DNA of 64,000 bases from JAGXQV01 sp964527565 (GCA_964527565.1 CAZGOY010000006.1:48665-112664); one strand, 5' to 3'. Shown: positions 26,855 through 37,804, numbered from the stretch's first letter. Program-made: numbers and translations. The notes: a model not told the origin generated them from the letters alone.

Positions 26855-26932
26855 CCACGGCAGAAATAATCCGGGCAATAGAGATTGGGGTGCCGTGGCG
26901 CCATTGCCCGGCCCGCGCCGGGAGATTTTCTG

Positions 26933-27562
26933 GTGATCTTGCACCCCGCCGCCCGCATTCTGGTTTGGCTGACGTTTGCCCTGTTCCTGCCCTGGTTGGG
27001 TTTAACCGCGCTGGCCGCCATCACCCTGTTGTTGCTTCCCATCCTGCTGGCTGCTTTCCGCAGCCCCTTCATCCGCCAGCTTTCGCGTACACGCTGGCTG
27101 TTGCTGTCGATTTTCCTAGTTTACGCCCTCGCCACTCCCGGAGAAAACCTGCTGGAGACCCTGGGTGCTTTCAGCCCCACACGCGAAGGTCTGCACGCCG
27201 GGGCCATGCAAGCATGGCGCCTGGCTATCCTGCTGGCCACGCTTTCACTGCTGCTCGCCGCCACGCCGGGAAAGCAGTTGCTGAGCGGCATGGCCGGATT
27301 GCTGCGCCCCTGGCGCAAACTGGGCGTGCCGGATGAGCGTATCGCCGCCCGCGTGTGGCTGACGCTTTTCTACGCCGAGCAATCCCTGCATCTGAAACCC
27401 GGAACCTGGCACGATAAGCTGCAACAAGCGCTGTTTGCCGTCGACGTTCATACCCACCCGGTCAATCTTGAGGTCGTGCCTCTGGGGCGCCGCGACTGGC
27501 TGGCGCTGGCACTGGCGCTGGCGTTGCTGGGCGGCCTAGCTTTCGGCGAGCGACTGTGGTGA
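26933..27562 (+). CDS. CbiQ/EcfT-family energy-coupling transmembrane protein
   Basis: 209 aa with about five hydrophobic helices and the pattern of an ECF-transporter T component: N-terminal HPAARILVWLTFALFLP, central helices, then LLRPWRKLGVPDERIAARVWLTL, corresponding to the ATPase-coupling helices (usually with a P-R-x-A-type motif). GTG 26933 is preferred because GGGAG lies 8 nt upstream. No EcfA ATPase or S component is nearby, so the partner and substrate are unknown. Its stop overlaps possible GTG starts of truA. Confidence 0.75.
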   Translation: MILHPAARILVWLTFALFLPWLGLTALAAITLLLLPILLAAFRSPFIRQLSRTRWLLLSIFLVYALATPGENLLETLGAFSPTREGLHAGAMQAWRLAILLATLSLLLAATPGKQLLSGMAGLLRPWRKLGVPDERIAARVWLTLFYAEQSLHLKPGTWHDKLQQALFAVDVHTHPVNLEVVPLGRRDWLALALALALLGGLAFGERLW

Positions 27563-27573
27563 ATTCCAGCGGC

Positions 27574-28374
27574 ATGCGTATAGCCCTCGGCCTGGAATAC
27601 GACGGCTTCAGTTTTTGCGGCTGGCAAAGCCAGTCTTCCGGTTGCGGCGTGCAGGATGCTCTGGAACGAGCGCTGGCATCCATCGCCGGCGAGCCCGTCG
27701 GCGTCGTCGCGGCGGGACGCACGGATAGCGGTGTCCATGCCCTGAGTCAGGTGGTGCATTTCGACACCCGTGCCGTGCGCCCCGAAAGCGCCTGGATGCG
27801 CGGCGTCAATGCGCATCTGCCGCCGGGCGTCGCCGTGACTTGGTCGCGCCGCGTCGAAGAAGACTTTCATGCCCGCTTCAGCGCCGTGGAGCGCCGTTAC
27901 ATCTACGTATTGCTCAATCGCCCGGCCCGCCCCGGCCTGCTGCAAGGTAAGGTCGGCTGGCATCATGCCCCGCTGGATCTCGAAGCCATGCGGAAAGCCG
28001 CGCGCCATCTGCTCGGAGAACACGACTTCAGTGCTTTTCGTGCTGCGGAATGCCAGGCGAAAACGCCCGTCAAGACACTCCACCAACTGGAAATCAGACA
28101 AAGTGGCGAACTGTTCCTGTTCCATCTGCGTGCCAATGCCTTTCTCCACCACATGGTACGCAATCTGGTCGGGGCGCTGGTGTTTGTCGGCAAGGGCAAG
28201 CATCCGCCCGCGTGGATGGCGGAACTGTTGAAAGCACGCGACCGCCGCCTGGCCGCGCCGACGTTCTCTCCTGATGGACTTTATCTGACCGGGGTCGGCT
28301 ACGATGAAAAATGGGGAATCCCCAATTCCGGGTTAAAATTCCCTTTTCCATCCATTCAAACCGGCTTTTCATGA
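27574..28374 (+). CDS. truA: tRNA pseudouridine(38-40) synthase
   Basis: 266 aa. Catalytic Asp in AAGRTDSGVHALSQV. Other family segments are GLEYDGFSFCGWQ, RYIYVLLNRP and FLHHMVRNLVGALV. ATG 27574 gives the usual MRIALGLEYDG start. GTGs at 27556 and 27559 would overlap the upstream gene and add six or five residues. It overlaps trpF by 4 bp (ATGA). Confidence 0.94.
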   Translation: MRIALGLEYDGFSFCGWQSQSSGCGVQDALERALASIAGEPVGVVAAGRTDSGVHALSQVVHFDTRAVRPESAWMRGVNAHLPPGVAVTWSRRVEEDFHARFSAVERRYIYVLLNRPARPGLLQGKVGWHHAPLDLEAMRKAARHLLGEHDFSAFRAAECQAKTPVKTLHQLEIRQSGELFLFHLRANAFLHHMVRNLVGALVFVGKGKHPPAWMAELLKARDRRLAAPTFSPDGLYLTGVGYDEKWGIPNSGLKFPFPSIQTGFS

Positions 28375-28991
28375 CCCGTGCCAAGATCTGCGGCATCACC
28401 CGCATCGAGGATGCCCTGTCCTGTGCCCGCCTGGGCGCCGACGCCATCGGCCTGGTGTTCTATCCGCCCAGCCCGCGCCACGTTTCGCCAGCCCAGGCAC
28501 GCGAAATCACGCATTCCCTGCCGCCCTTCGTCACCACCGTGGCGCTGTTCGTGAACCCGTCCGAGGAAGAAGTGGAAACCGTCTTGCGCGCGGTACGCCC
28601 GGACGTGCTCCAGTTTCACGGCAGCGAAGCCCCCGAATTCTGCGCGTGCTTCGGCGTGCCCTGGCTGAAAGCGGTACGCGTCCAAGCCGGTCTGAATTTG
28701 GTAGAATACGCGGCCCGCTACCATCAGGCGCAGGGATTGCTGCTCGATGCCTTCGTCGAGGGCCAGGCGGGCGGCACCGGGCAATCCTTCGACTGGACGC
28801 TGATACCGGTCGGGTTGCCGTTGCCGGTGGTGCTTTCCGGCGGACTGGACGCAGACAATGTCGCCACCGCCATCCGGCAGATCAAGCCGTGGGCAGTGGA
28901 TGTTTCAAGCGGCGTGGAAGTCGCCAAGGGGTTAAAAGACGCGGTGAAAATCGCCGCGTTCATGCAGGGAGTGCGCAATGGATCATCATGA
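28371..28991 (+). CDS. trpF: phosphoribosylanthranilate isomerase
   Basis: 206-aa TIM barrel converting PRA to CdRP in tryptophan synthesis. The catalytic Cys is in RAKICGITR. The phosphate-binding segments LSGGLDADNV and DVSSGVEVAKGLKD are intact. It overlaps truA by 4 bp and trpB by 14 bp, so translation of the three is coupled. Confidence 0.95.
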   Translation: MTRAKICGITRIEDALSCARLGADAIGLVFYPPSPRHVSPAQAREITHSLPPFVTTVALFVNPSEEEVETVLRAVRPDVLQFHGSEAPEFCACFGVPWLKAVRVQAGLNLVEYAARYHQAQGLLLDAFVEGQAGGTGQSFDWTLIPVGLPLPVVLSGGLDADNVATAIRQIKPWAVDVSSGVEVAKGLKDAVKIAAFMQGVRNGSS

Positions 28992-30177
28992 TTTGCCCGA
29001 CAGTCACGGTCACTTTGGCCCGTGGGGCGGGATTTTCGTCGCGGAAACACTGATCGCGGCGCTGGAGGAATTGCGCGTCGCCTACGAAGCCTGCCGCGCC
29101 GACGCGGATTTCCAGGCCGAATTCGCACGCGAACTCAAGCATTACGTCGGGCGCCCCAGCCCGATCTATCATGCGAAACGCTGGTCGGAACATCTCGACG
29201 GCGCGCAGATTTATCTGAAACGCGAAGATCTCAACCACACCGGCGCGCACAAGATCAACAACACCGTGGGCCAGGCGCTGCTGGCGCGGCGCATGGGCAA
29301 AAAGCGGGTGATCGCGGAAACCGGCGCCGGCCAGCACGGCGTCGCCTCCGCCACGGTGGCCGCGCGCTACGGACTGGAATGCGTGGTCTACATGGGTTCC
29401 GAGGACATTCGCCGCCAGGCCAGCAACGTCTATCGCATGAAACTGCTGGGTGCCACCGTGGTGCCGGTGGAATCCGGCTCGAAAACCCTGAAGGATGCGC
29501 TCAACGAAGCCATGCGCGACTGGGTCACCAACGTCGAAAGCACCTTCTACATCCTCGGCACGGCGGCGGGACCGCATCCCTACCCCATGCTGGTGCGCGA
29601 CTTCCAGACCGTCATCGGCAAGGAAGCCCGCCAGCAGATGCCGGAAATGACCGGACGCCAGCCCGATGCGGTGATTGCCTGCGTGGGCGGCGGGTCGAAC
29701 GCCATTGGCATTTTTCATCCCTACATCGAAGACCGGGACGTGCGTCTGATCGGTGTCGAAGCAGCAGGCTTGGGTCTCGAAAGCGGGCGCCACGCCGCGC
29801 CGCTCAACGCCGGCGTTTCCGGCGTGCTGCACGGCGCGCGCCAGTACCTGATGCAGGATGCCAACGGCCAGATCATCGAAACCCATTCGATTTCCGCCGG
29901 CCTGGATTATCCCGGCGTCGGCCCCGAACATTGCTGGCTCAAGGACAGCGGACGCGCCGAATACGTCGCGGTCACCGACAACGAAGCGCTGCAAGCCTTC
30001 CACGACCTGTGTCACTTCGAAGGCATCATCCCCGCGCTCGAATCCAGCCACGCCCTGGCCTACGCCGCCAAGCTGGCGCCCACGCTGCGCCGCGACCAGA
30101 CCCTGCTGGTGAATCTGTCCGGCCGCGGCGACAAGGACATGGCGACGGTGGGCGAATTGTCGGGAATCAAATTCTAG
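28978..30177 (+). CDS. trpB: tryptophan synthase beta chain
   Basis: 399-aa PLP enzyme joining indole and serine. PLP Lys in HTGAHKINNTVGQ. The glycine loop CVGGGSNAIGIF and the catalytic Glu region ETGAGQHGVA are typical. AGGGAG lies 6 nt before the ATG, inside trpF. trpA follows after 8 bp. Confidence 0.97.
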   Translation: MDHHDLPDSHGHFGPWGGIFVAETLIAALEELRVAYEACRADADFQAEFARELKHYVGRPSPIYHAKRWSEHLDGAQIYLKREDLNHTGAHKINNTVGQALLARRMGKKRVIAETGAGQHGVASATVAARYGLECVVYMGSEDIRRQASNVYRMKLLGATVVPVESGSKTLKDALNEAMRDWVTNVESTFYILGTAAGPHPYPMLVRDFQTVIGKEARQQMPEMTGRQPDAVIACVGGGSNAIGIFHPYIEDRDVRLIGVEAAGLGLESGRHAAPLNAGVSGVLHGARQYLMQDANGQIIETHSISAGLDYPGVGPEHCWLKDSGRAEYVAVTDNEALQAFHDLCHFEGIIPALESSHALAYAAKLAPTLRRDQTLLVNLSGRGDKDMATVGELSGIKF

Positions 30178-30185
30178 GATCATCC

Positions 30186-30989
30186 ATGTCGCGTATCGCA
30201 TCCACATTCGAGCAACTCAAGCAGCAGGGCAAAAAAGCCCTGATTCCCTTCATCACCGCCGGTGACCCGGCGCCGCGCCACACTGTCGGGCTGATGCGCA
30301 AGCTGGTCGAGGCGGGGGCGGACATCATCGAATTGGGGGTGCCGTTCTCCGACCCGATGGCGGACGGCCCCACCATCCAGCGCGCCTCCGAACGGGCGCT
30401 GAAACATGGCGTGGGGTTGCGCGACGTGCTGGCGATGGTGGCGGAATTCCGCAAACGCAACGTCTCCACCCCGGTGGTGCTGATGGGCTATGCCAACCCC
30501 ATCGAGGCGATGGGCCACGAAGCCTTCGCCGCCGCCGCACAGGAGGCCGGGGTCGACGGTGTGCTGACGGTGGATTATCCGCCCGAGGAAAGCGCTGCCT
30601 GGGCGGCCTGCCTGGAACGCCACCAGATCGACCCGATCTTCCTGCTCTCGCCCACCACGCCGGCAGCACGCATCGAACAGGTCGCCAAGCTGGCACGCGG
30701 TTTCATCTATTACGTTTCGCTCAAGGGCGTCACCGGGGCTGCTACGCTCGACCTGAAGGAAGTCGCCGCGAAAATTCCGCAAATCCGTGCGGTTGCCAAC
30801 CTGCCGGTGGGTGTCGGCTTCGGCATCCGCGACACGCAAGCGGCACGGGCAATGGCCGACATCGCCGATGCTGTGGTGATCGGCAGCCGCATCGTGCAGG
30901 AAATCGAGAATTCCACCGTGAAAGCCCTGCCCGGCAACATTTTCAAGCTGGTCAACGGATTCCGCGCAGCCATCGACGAAGTGAAGTAA
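30186..30989 (+). CDS. trpA: tryptophan synthase alpha chain
   Basis: 267-aa TIM barrel cleaving indoleglycerol phosphate. The catalytic Glu is in ADIIELGVPFSDPMADGPTIQ, and the Asp is in GVDGVLTVDYPPEE. The phosphate loop is GVGFGIRDTQAARAM. The ATG follows AGGA at 6 nt. trpC, D and E are not in this cluster, the common betaproteobacterial split. Confidence 0.96.
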   Translation: MSRIASTFEQLKQQGKKALIPFITAGDPAPRHTVGLMRKLVEAGADIIELGVPFSDPMADGPTIQRASERALKHGVGLRDVLAMVAEFRKRNVSTPVVLMGYANPIEAMGHEAFAAAAQEAGVDGVLTVDYPPEESAAWAACLERHQIDPIFLLSPTTPAARIEQVAKLARGFIYYVSLKGVTGAATLDLKEVAAKIPQIRAVANLPVGVGFGIRDTQAARAMADIADAVVIGSRIVQEIENSTVKALPGNIFKLVNGFRAAIDEVK

Positions 30990-31012
30990 TTGATAGCAGG
31001 AAAGGATAATCC

Positions 31013-31874
<862 letters not shown>

Positions 31875-31882
<8 letters not shown>

Positions 31883-33155
31883 AACCCTTGACGGCTGGCT
31901 GCGAACCCTCGAAAGCCTGCACCCGAAAGCCATCGACCTCGGACTGGAGCGCGTGCAGGCGGTCAAGGCGCGACTCAAGTTGGAGCCGGGCTTTCCCCTG
32001 ATCACCGTCGGCGGCACCAACGGCAAGGGTTCCACCTGCGCCATGCTGGAAAGCATGCTGCGCGCCGGCGGCTACCGCACCGGCCTCTATACCTCCCCCC
32101 ATTTGCTGCGCTACAACGAGCGCGTGCGTATTGACGGCATCGAAGTAGGCGACGACACCCTGTGCGCCGCCTTTGCCGCCGTTGAGGCGGGGCGCGGAGA
32201 CATTCCCCTGACCTATTTCGAATTCGGCACCCTGGCAGCACTTTGGCTGTTCATCCAGGAAAAACCCGCTGCCGCTATCCTTGAAGTCGGCCTGGGCGGG
32301 CGGCTGGATGCGGTCAATGCCTTCGATGCCGACTGCGCCGTGGTCGCCAGCATCGGAATCGACCATTGCGATTGGCTGGGCGACACGCGCGAAGCCATCG
32401 GCTTCGAGAAGGCCGGAATTTTTCGTGCCGGGAGGCCGTCGATTTGCAGCGAACCCCAGCCCCCCGCCACCTTGACGGATTACGCAGCCCGCATCGGCAC
32501 AGACCTGCGGCGCATCGGCACGGATTTCGGTTTCGACAGCGTCGAGCCGGCGCAATGGCGCTATTGGGAAAACGACGGACGGCGCGTGGTATTGCCGCAC
32601 CCCGCCCTGCGCGGCGCATACCAGATGAACAATGCCGCCGCCGCGCTGGCGGCGCTGGGAACCCTGCGTGAACGCCTGCCGCTCTCCCACGACGACCTGC
32701 GCCGCGGACTGCTGGAAGTGACGCTGAGCGGGCGTTTTCAGGTGTTGCCGGGACGCCCGCAGACTGTTCTCGACGTGGCGCACAACCCGCACGCTGCGGC
32801 GGTGCTGGCAGCCAATCTGCGCGCCATGCCGCCTGCCGGAAAAACCATCGCGGTATTTGCCATGCTGGGCGACAAGGATATTGCCGGCGTGGTACACGAG
32901 TTGCGTGACGTGGTGGATGTCTGGCTGCTCGCCGGTATCGACCAGCCACGCGGCACAAATGCGGAAAAATTGATGGCGCTATTGCGCGAACAAGGACTGG
33001 CGCAGCGGGCACGCTGTTTCGGCGACGTTGCTGCGGCGTACCGCTGCGCGCGTGACATGGCCGGGGATGATGATAGAATAGCCGCCTTCGGATCATTTTA
33101 TACGGTAGCGGATGTGCTGAATGCCTTACCAGCGCGCACCGCGCCGAAATCCTAA
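31875..33155 (+). CDS. folC: folylpolyglutamate synthase / dihydrofolate synthase
   Basis: 426 aa Mur-ligase-type enzyme. P-loop TVGGTNGKGSTCAML, the omega-loop region YTSPHLLRYNERVRI, LEVGLGGRLDAVNAFD and the C-terminal VLDVAHNPHAA. Adds glutamate to folates and makes dihydrofolate. Start lies within accD. Confidence 0.95.
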
Positions 33156-33163
33156 GGCTTTTC

Positions 33164-33922
33164 ATGGCAACCCCCTCCATGACCGTTGAGGAAATCCAGC
33201 TCAGGCGACGCGCCCGGCACCGGCTTGTCGGCGCGGTAACGCTGGTTACCCTGCTGGTGGTGTTCCTGCCCATGGTGCTGGACAGCGAGCCCAAACCGGT
33301 GGCGGAAGACATTGCCATCAACATTCCCTCCCAGGATGCCAAGCCGACCATCACCGGTAGTGCCCCGCCTCCTGGAAAAATTGTACCCCACCCGCCGGTG
33401 CAGGATGACGCAGCCTCCCCCGCCCCGTCCATCGAATTACAGCCCGTTCCACCCGCGCAAACCTTGAGCGTGCCGCCCGGTGGCCAAGCTGCGCCCATCC
33501 CGCTCCCCGCAACGGACAATAGCCCCAAGCTGCCGCCCACCGTTGCGGACAAGGTTGTGCCACCGGCCGCGAAGCCCGCCACATCCCCCACCATGAAGCC
33601 AAAAGCGGTGCCGCCTGCCCCGGCCCCGGCGGCCAAGGAAGTCAAGGCGCCGACCGCAGCCGAAAAGACGCCACCGGCGGCATCGGCAGATAGTGGTTTC
33701 GTGGTGCGTTTGGGCGCTTACTCCGACCCTGAAAATGCTCGCCGCGTAAAAGCCAAGTTGGCTTCCATGGGGATACGCCACTATTCCGACATTCTCAAAA
33801 CCGCCTCCGGCGACAAGCACCGCGTGCGCGCCGGCCCTTATGCCACGCGCCGCGAGGCGGAAGCCATACGTGTCCGCCTCAAGGCGGTGGATGTGGATGG
33901 CGATGTGGTTCCCAAGCCCTAA
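33164..33922 (+). CDS. dedD: SPOR-domain inner-membrane protein, DedD-like
   Basis: 252 aa: short cytoplasmic N-terminus, one membrane helix (residues about 20-39), a Pro/Ala/Lys-rich periplasmic linker and a C-terminal SPOR domain (about 180-250: GFVVRLGAYSDPENARRVKAKL...HRVRAGPYATRREAEAI) that binds denuded septal glycan. Gene order folC-dedD-cvpA-purF matches E. coli, supporting the name. Confidence 0.88.
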   Translation: MATPSMTVEEIQLRRRARHRLVGAVTLVTLLVVFLPMVLDSEPKPVAEDIAINIPSQDAKPTITGSAPPPGKIVPHPPVQDDAASPAPSIELQPVPPAQTLSVPPGGQAAPIPLPATDNSPKLPPTVADKVVPPAAKPATSPTMKPKAVPPAPAPAAKEVKAPTAAEKTPPAASADSGFVVRLGAYSDPENARRVKAKLASMGIRHYSDILKTASGDKHRVRAGPYATRREAEAIRVRLKAVDVDGDVVPKP

Positions 33923-33930
33923 GCAGCAAA

Positions 33931-34422
33931 ATGACGGCATTCGACTATGCGGTCCTGCTGATCGTCGGCGTGTCCATTCTCGTCAGCGTGATGCGCGGAC
34001 TGGTACGCGAAGCGCTGGCGCTGGCAGGATGGGTGGCGGCATTCTGGGTGGCCATAGAATATTCCGTGCCGCTGGCGCCATTCCTGCCGGATGCCGTTCC
34101 CAATGAAACCTTGCGCCTGCTGGCAGCTTTCGTGGCGCTATTTCTCAGCACGCTGCTGATCGCCAGCCTGGTGACCATCGCCCTGGCGGAATTGGTCAAG
34201 ACGCTTGGCCTGGGCACAGTGGACCGCGGCTTAGGCGCTTTTTTCGGCTTGGCGCGCGGGCTGCTGATTGTGCTGGTACTGGTGCTGGTGGCGGGGTTGA
34301 CCCCCTTGCCGCGCCATGGATTCTGGCACAATGCGATGTTGAGCGCGCCGTTCGAAGCGTTCGTGGTAGAAGTCAAACCCTGGTTGCCGCCACAAATGGC
34401 GGCACGGATCAGTTACGATTGA
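33931..34422 (+). CDS. cvpA: CvpA family membrane protein
   Basis: 163 aa with four predicted membrane helices. The opening MTAFDYAVLLIVGVSILVSVMRGLVREALALAGWVAAF is the CvpA signature. CvpA is needed for colicin V production and envelope stress tolerance in E. coli, with unclear mechanism. It lies 17 bp upstream of purF. Confidence 0.92.
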   Translation: MTAFDYAVLLIVGVSILVSVMRGLVREALALAGWVAAFWVAIEYSVPLAPFLPDAVPNETLRLLAAFVALFLSTLLIASLVTIALAELVKTLGLGTVDRGLGAFFGLARGLLIVLVLVLVAGLTPLPRHGFWHNAMLSAPFEAFVVEVKPWLPPQMAARISYD

Positions 34423-34439
34423 GTTGAGAGTTTAAACTT

Positions 34440-35966
34440 ATGTGTGGAATCCTAGGTGTCGTTGCAAAAACCCCAGTCAACCAGTTGCTCTATGATGGTT
34501 TGCAGGTGCTTCAGCATCGTGGACAGGATGCGGCGGGCATCGTCACCGGGGAAGGCAATACTTTCCACATGCACAAGGACAACGGCCTGGTGCGCGACGT
34601 GTTCCGCACCCGAGACATGCGCAACCTGCTGGGCAACATGGGCATCGGCCACGTGCGCTATCCGACCGCCGGCAACGCCTTTTCCTCGGCGGAAGCCCAG
34701 CCGTTCTACGTCAATTCGCCGTTCGGCATCGTCCTCGGGCACAACGGCAACCTCACCAACACCGACCAACTTCAGCAGGACCTGTACCGCCTCGATTTGC
34801 GCCACGTCAATACGCGCTCCGATTCGGAAGTGCTGCTCAACGTATTGGCTCACGAACTGCACGCCAACACCGCCAACCACCGCCTGACGCCTGCCGCCAT
34901 CTTCGCCGCGGTCGCCGGAGTGCACCGGCGCTGCCGCGGCGCTTACGCGGTGGTGGCGATGATCGCCGGCTATGGCCTGCTGGCCTTTCGCGACCCCTAT
35001 GGCATCCGCCCGCTGGTGGTAGGCCGCAACGACACCGAACAGGGCCCGGAATATCTGGTGGCCTCCGAGAGCGTGGCGCTCGACGTACTGGGCTTCAAGC
35101 TGATGCGCGATGTGGCGCCGGGCGAGGCAATCATGGTCGATATGGACGGCGGTTTCCACAGCCAGCAATGCGCAGAAAATCCATCGCTCAATCCGTGCAT
35201 TTTTGAATACGTTTACCTGGCGCGCCCGGACTCGGTGATCGACGGTGTTTCGGTGTATGAAACCCGCTTGCGCATGGGCGAAAGCCTGGCGGAAAAAATC
35301 CGCACCCAGTTCAGCCATCTGAAGATCGACGTGGTCATCCCGATTCCCGACACCAGCCGCCCCAGCGCGCTGCAACTGGCCAACCAACTCGGTCTGCCGT
35401 ACCGCGAGGGCTTCATCAAGAACCGCTATATCGGCCGCACCTTCATCATGCCGGGGCAGGCGATGCGCAAGAAATCGGTGCGCCAGAAACTCAACGCCAT
35501 CGGCATCGAATTTCAGGACAAGAACGTGCTGCTGGTCGATGATTCCATCGTGCGCGGCACCACCAGCCGGGAGATCGTGCAGATGGCGCGCGATGCCGGC
35601 GCACGCCAGGTATTTTTCGCTTCTGCCGCGCCGCCGGTACGTTTTCCCAACGTGTACGGCATCGACATGCCGACGCGCGAAGAATTGCTGGCGACCAACC
35701 GTAGCGATGAGGAAATCGCCCGAGAAATCGGTGCCGACGCCCTGGTTTACCAGGAAATCGAGGCACTGGTACGCGATGTGGGGCAGACCAATCCGAGCAT
35801 TGCCGGATTCGACGCTTCATGCTTCGACGGCAAATACATCACCGGCGACATCAGCGCCGAATATCTGGCGGAAATCGAAGGTGGCCGGGGCTGTGGAGGC
35901 GCCACTGCCGCCTCGTCCAGCCGCCAGCTCGACCTCAACCTGAGCGGCGAACGCGACGCCCGTTAA
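34440..35966 (+). CDS. purF: amidophosphoribosyltransferase
   Basis: 508-aa committed enzyme of purine synthesis. Cys2 (MCGILGVV) is the glutaminase nucleophile exposed after Met removal. The PRPP loop is VLLVDDSIVRGTTS. C-terminal cluster-type features typical of the Bacillus enzyme are absent, so it is the E. coli-like form. It is the last gene of the superoperon. Its stop codon interlocks with the convergent rlhA stop in the shared TTAA at 35963-35966. Confidence 0.96.
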   Translation: MCGILGVVAKTPVNQLLYDGLQVLQHRGQDAAGIVTGEGNTFHMHKDNGLVRDVFRTRDMRNLLGNMGIGHVRYPTAGNAFSSAEAQPFYVNSPFGIVLGHNGNLTNTDQLQQDLYRLDLRHVNTRSDSEVLLNVLAHELHANTANHRLTPAAIFAAVAGVHRRCRGAYAVVAMIAGYGLLAFRDPYGIRPLVVGRNDTEQGPEYLVASESVALDVLGFKLMRDVAPGEAIMVDMDGGFHSQQCAENPSLNPCIFEYVYLARPDSVIDGVSVYETRLRMGESLAEKIRTQFSHLKIDVVIPIPDTSRPSALQLANQLGLPYREGFIKNRYIGRTFIMPGQAMRKKSVRQKLNAIGIEFQDKNVLLVDDSIVRGTTSREIVQMARDAGARQVFFASAAPPVRFPNVYGIDMPTREELLATNRSDEEIAREIGADALVYQEIEALVRDVGQTNPSIAGFDASCFDGKYITGDISAEYLAEIEGGRGCGGATAASSSRQLDLNLSGERDAR

Positions 35967-37804
35967 ACTCTGCTTTTCCCCAGCACGTGCATCTCACAGC
36001 GTGCGCAATCGAAATGCAAAGTCAGCTTTTCCTTGCCGTTCATCAGCGTCATGGGGTCGGGACGGATGCCCCTTACCTCCTTGGGACACAGGTTGAAACT
36101 GTAGCGCAGGCAGTGGCGGGTAATCATCAGCGAAACCTCGCCCACCTCCTGGTTGCATTCATAGGCCGCATCAATCAGCGAAACGCCGTGCCGGGCATAG
36201 AACGCGCGCGCCAGGCGGTTATAGACATTACCGAGATAAGAGAGCGCGGATTGGGGATACGCCGCCATCGGCGTGACGGCCTCGCGGCGCAACGGACGCC
36301 GGTAGGCTTCCAGACGTGCCTGTTCCAGGCGTTCGACGGCTTCGCGGCGTAGCGCGTTGAGCGCTCCGACAGGGATGAACCAGGGTGCTGAAAGCTCCAG
36401 GGTAATGCTGTCCGCGTGGTAAATCGTGTTGCCTAGCTTGACCAATTGCTCACGAATGGCATCGGGAACGCGCGCGGCATTCTGCGCCATCTCCTTGACG
36501 CAAGCCACGACGGCAGAGGCCGCCACACCGTCCTCGCTGTTCAGTTCCAGGATGAACCCGTCTTCCGTTTCGGCAAAGCGCAGGCGTACCCCGACTTTGC
36601 GTTCGGCGGATTTTTTCTCCAGTTGCCGCTCGAATTCCTGGTCGCGGTTGCGGTACAACATCGTGCCGAGCGCCGGGCTGACTCCCGTTTCCGCAGGAAA
36701 CAGGCGGCGCCCTTCGGCGCGGTTGATGCGCAGACCGGCCAGCATGCCGTCGGCGCCGAAATAGCTCAAGCCGTCGCCATTGTGAAACTGCGCGGCACCG
36801 TCGACTTCCAGCCACCCTGGCCCCGCGCGCGCCACCCTGCCCACCGCTTCCCCGGCGAATTTCGGCGTGCGCAGATCAACGAGGCCAGGTTGCCGCCCGT
36901 TCACAAAATAGTCGGTCGCCCCGCGATTGAAGGTCTTTTCCGGCTGCGGCTGAAAAAAGAAGGTACAGCGCCCGGATGATGCGTGTCGGTATTGCGGCGC
37001 TTGTTCCATGATGCCGTCGAGCAGGCGGCGGTAGTGAGCGGTAACATTCTTGACGTAGGACAGGTCCTTCAGACGCCCTTCGATCTTGAACGAACGGATG
37101 CCTGCGTCGGCGAGCGCGCGCAGGTTGGCGCTCTGATTGTTGTCCTTGAGGGAAAGCAGATGCTGCTCACGCGCCACGACCTTGCCGCTGCCGTCCGTCA
37201 GCGTATAAGGCAGGCGGCACATCTGCGAGCACTCACCCCGGTTGGCGCTGCGCCCGGTGTGGGCATGACTGATATAGCACTGGCCGCTGTAGCTAACGCA
37301 CAAGGCACCGTGAATGAAAAACTCCAGGGTTGCCGTGGTCGAGGCGGCGATGGCACGGATTTCATCCAGCGCCAATTCCCGCGCCAGCACGATCTGGGAA
37401 AACCCCACCTGCTCGAGAAAGTGTACCTTCTCCACCGTGCGATTATCCGTCTGGGTGCTGGCATGCAGCGCGATGGGCGGCAAATCCAGTTCCAGCACGC
37501 CCATGTCCTGCACGATCAGGGCGTCCGCCCCTGCTTGCCAGGCTTCGTGTGCCAAACGTTGCGCGCCTTCCAGCTCGTCGTCGCGCAAAATGGTGTTGAG
37601 TGCCACCAGCACCCGCGCCCCGAAACGGTGGGCGTGCGCGGCCAATTTTTCGATGTCAGCGATGCTGTTCCCCGCCGCCGCGCGCGCGCCGAACGACGGC
37701 CCGCCGATATACACCGCATCAGCGCCATGGTTGATGGCTTCAATACCGGATTGCAGATTTCTGGCGGGGGCGAGCAGTTCGAGCGGGTGGCTTGCGCGGA
37801 TCAT
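35963..37804 (-). CDS. rlhA: U32-family 23S rRNA hydroxylation protein
   Basis: 613 aa. N-terminal U32 peptidase-type barrel with the family signature (EFFIHGALCVSYSGQCYISH...GECSQMCRLPY, rich in Cys) and a long C-terminal DUF3656-type half, matching RlhA (YdcP), which hydroxylates C2501 of 23S rRNA, rather than the shorter TrhP (YegQ). Further Cys near the C-terminus (NLCPKEV, DCARCEM) fit an iron-sulfur site. The ATG at 37804 gives MIRASHPLELLAPARN. The longer upstream frame is low-complexity. Confidence 0.85.
   Translation of the reverse strand: MIRASHPLELLAPARNLQSGIEAINHGADAVYIGGPSFGARAAAGNSIADIEKLAAHAHRFGARVLVALNTILRDDELEGAQRLAHEAWQAGADALIVQDMGVLELDLPPIALHASTQTDNRTVEKVHFLEQVGFSQIVLARELALDEIRAIAASTTATLEFFIHGALCVSYSGQCYISHAHTGRSANRGECSQMCRLPYTLTDGSGKVVAREQHLLSLKDNNQSANLRALADAGIRSFKIEGRLKDLSYVKNVTAHYRRLLDGIMEQAPQYRHASSGRCTFFFQPQPEKTFNRGATDYFVNGRQPGLVDLRTPKFAGEAVGRVARAGPGWLEVDGAAQFHNGDGLSYFGADGMLAGLRINRAEGRRLFPAETGVSPALGTMLYRNRDQEFERQLEKKSAERKVGVRLRFAETEDGFILELNSEDGVAASAVVACVKEMAQNAARVPDAIREQLVKLGNTIYHADSITLELSAPWFIPVGALNALRREAVERLEQARLEAYRRPLRREAVTPMAAYPQSALSYLGNVYNRLARAFYARHGVSLIDAAYECNQEVGEVSLMITRHCLRYSFNLCPKEVRGIRPDPMTLMNGKEKLTLHFDCARCEMHVLGKSRV

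Noticed and set aside
29022..30989. A 655-codon plus-strand frame ending in trpA.
   Set aside because: The first two thirds are an Arg-rich shadow of trpB. trpA has its own ATG and ribosome site at 30186.
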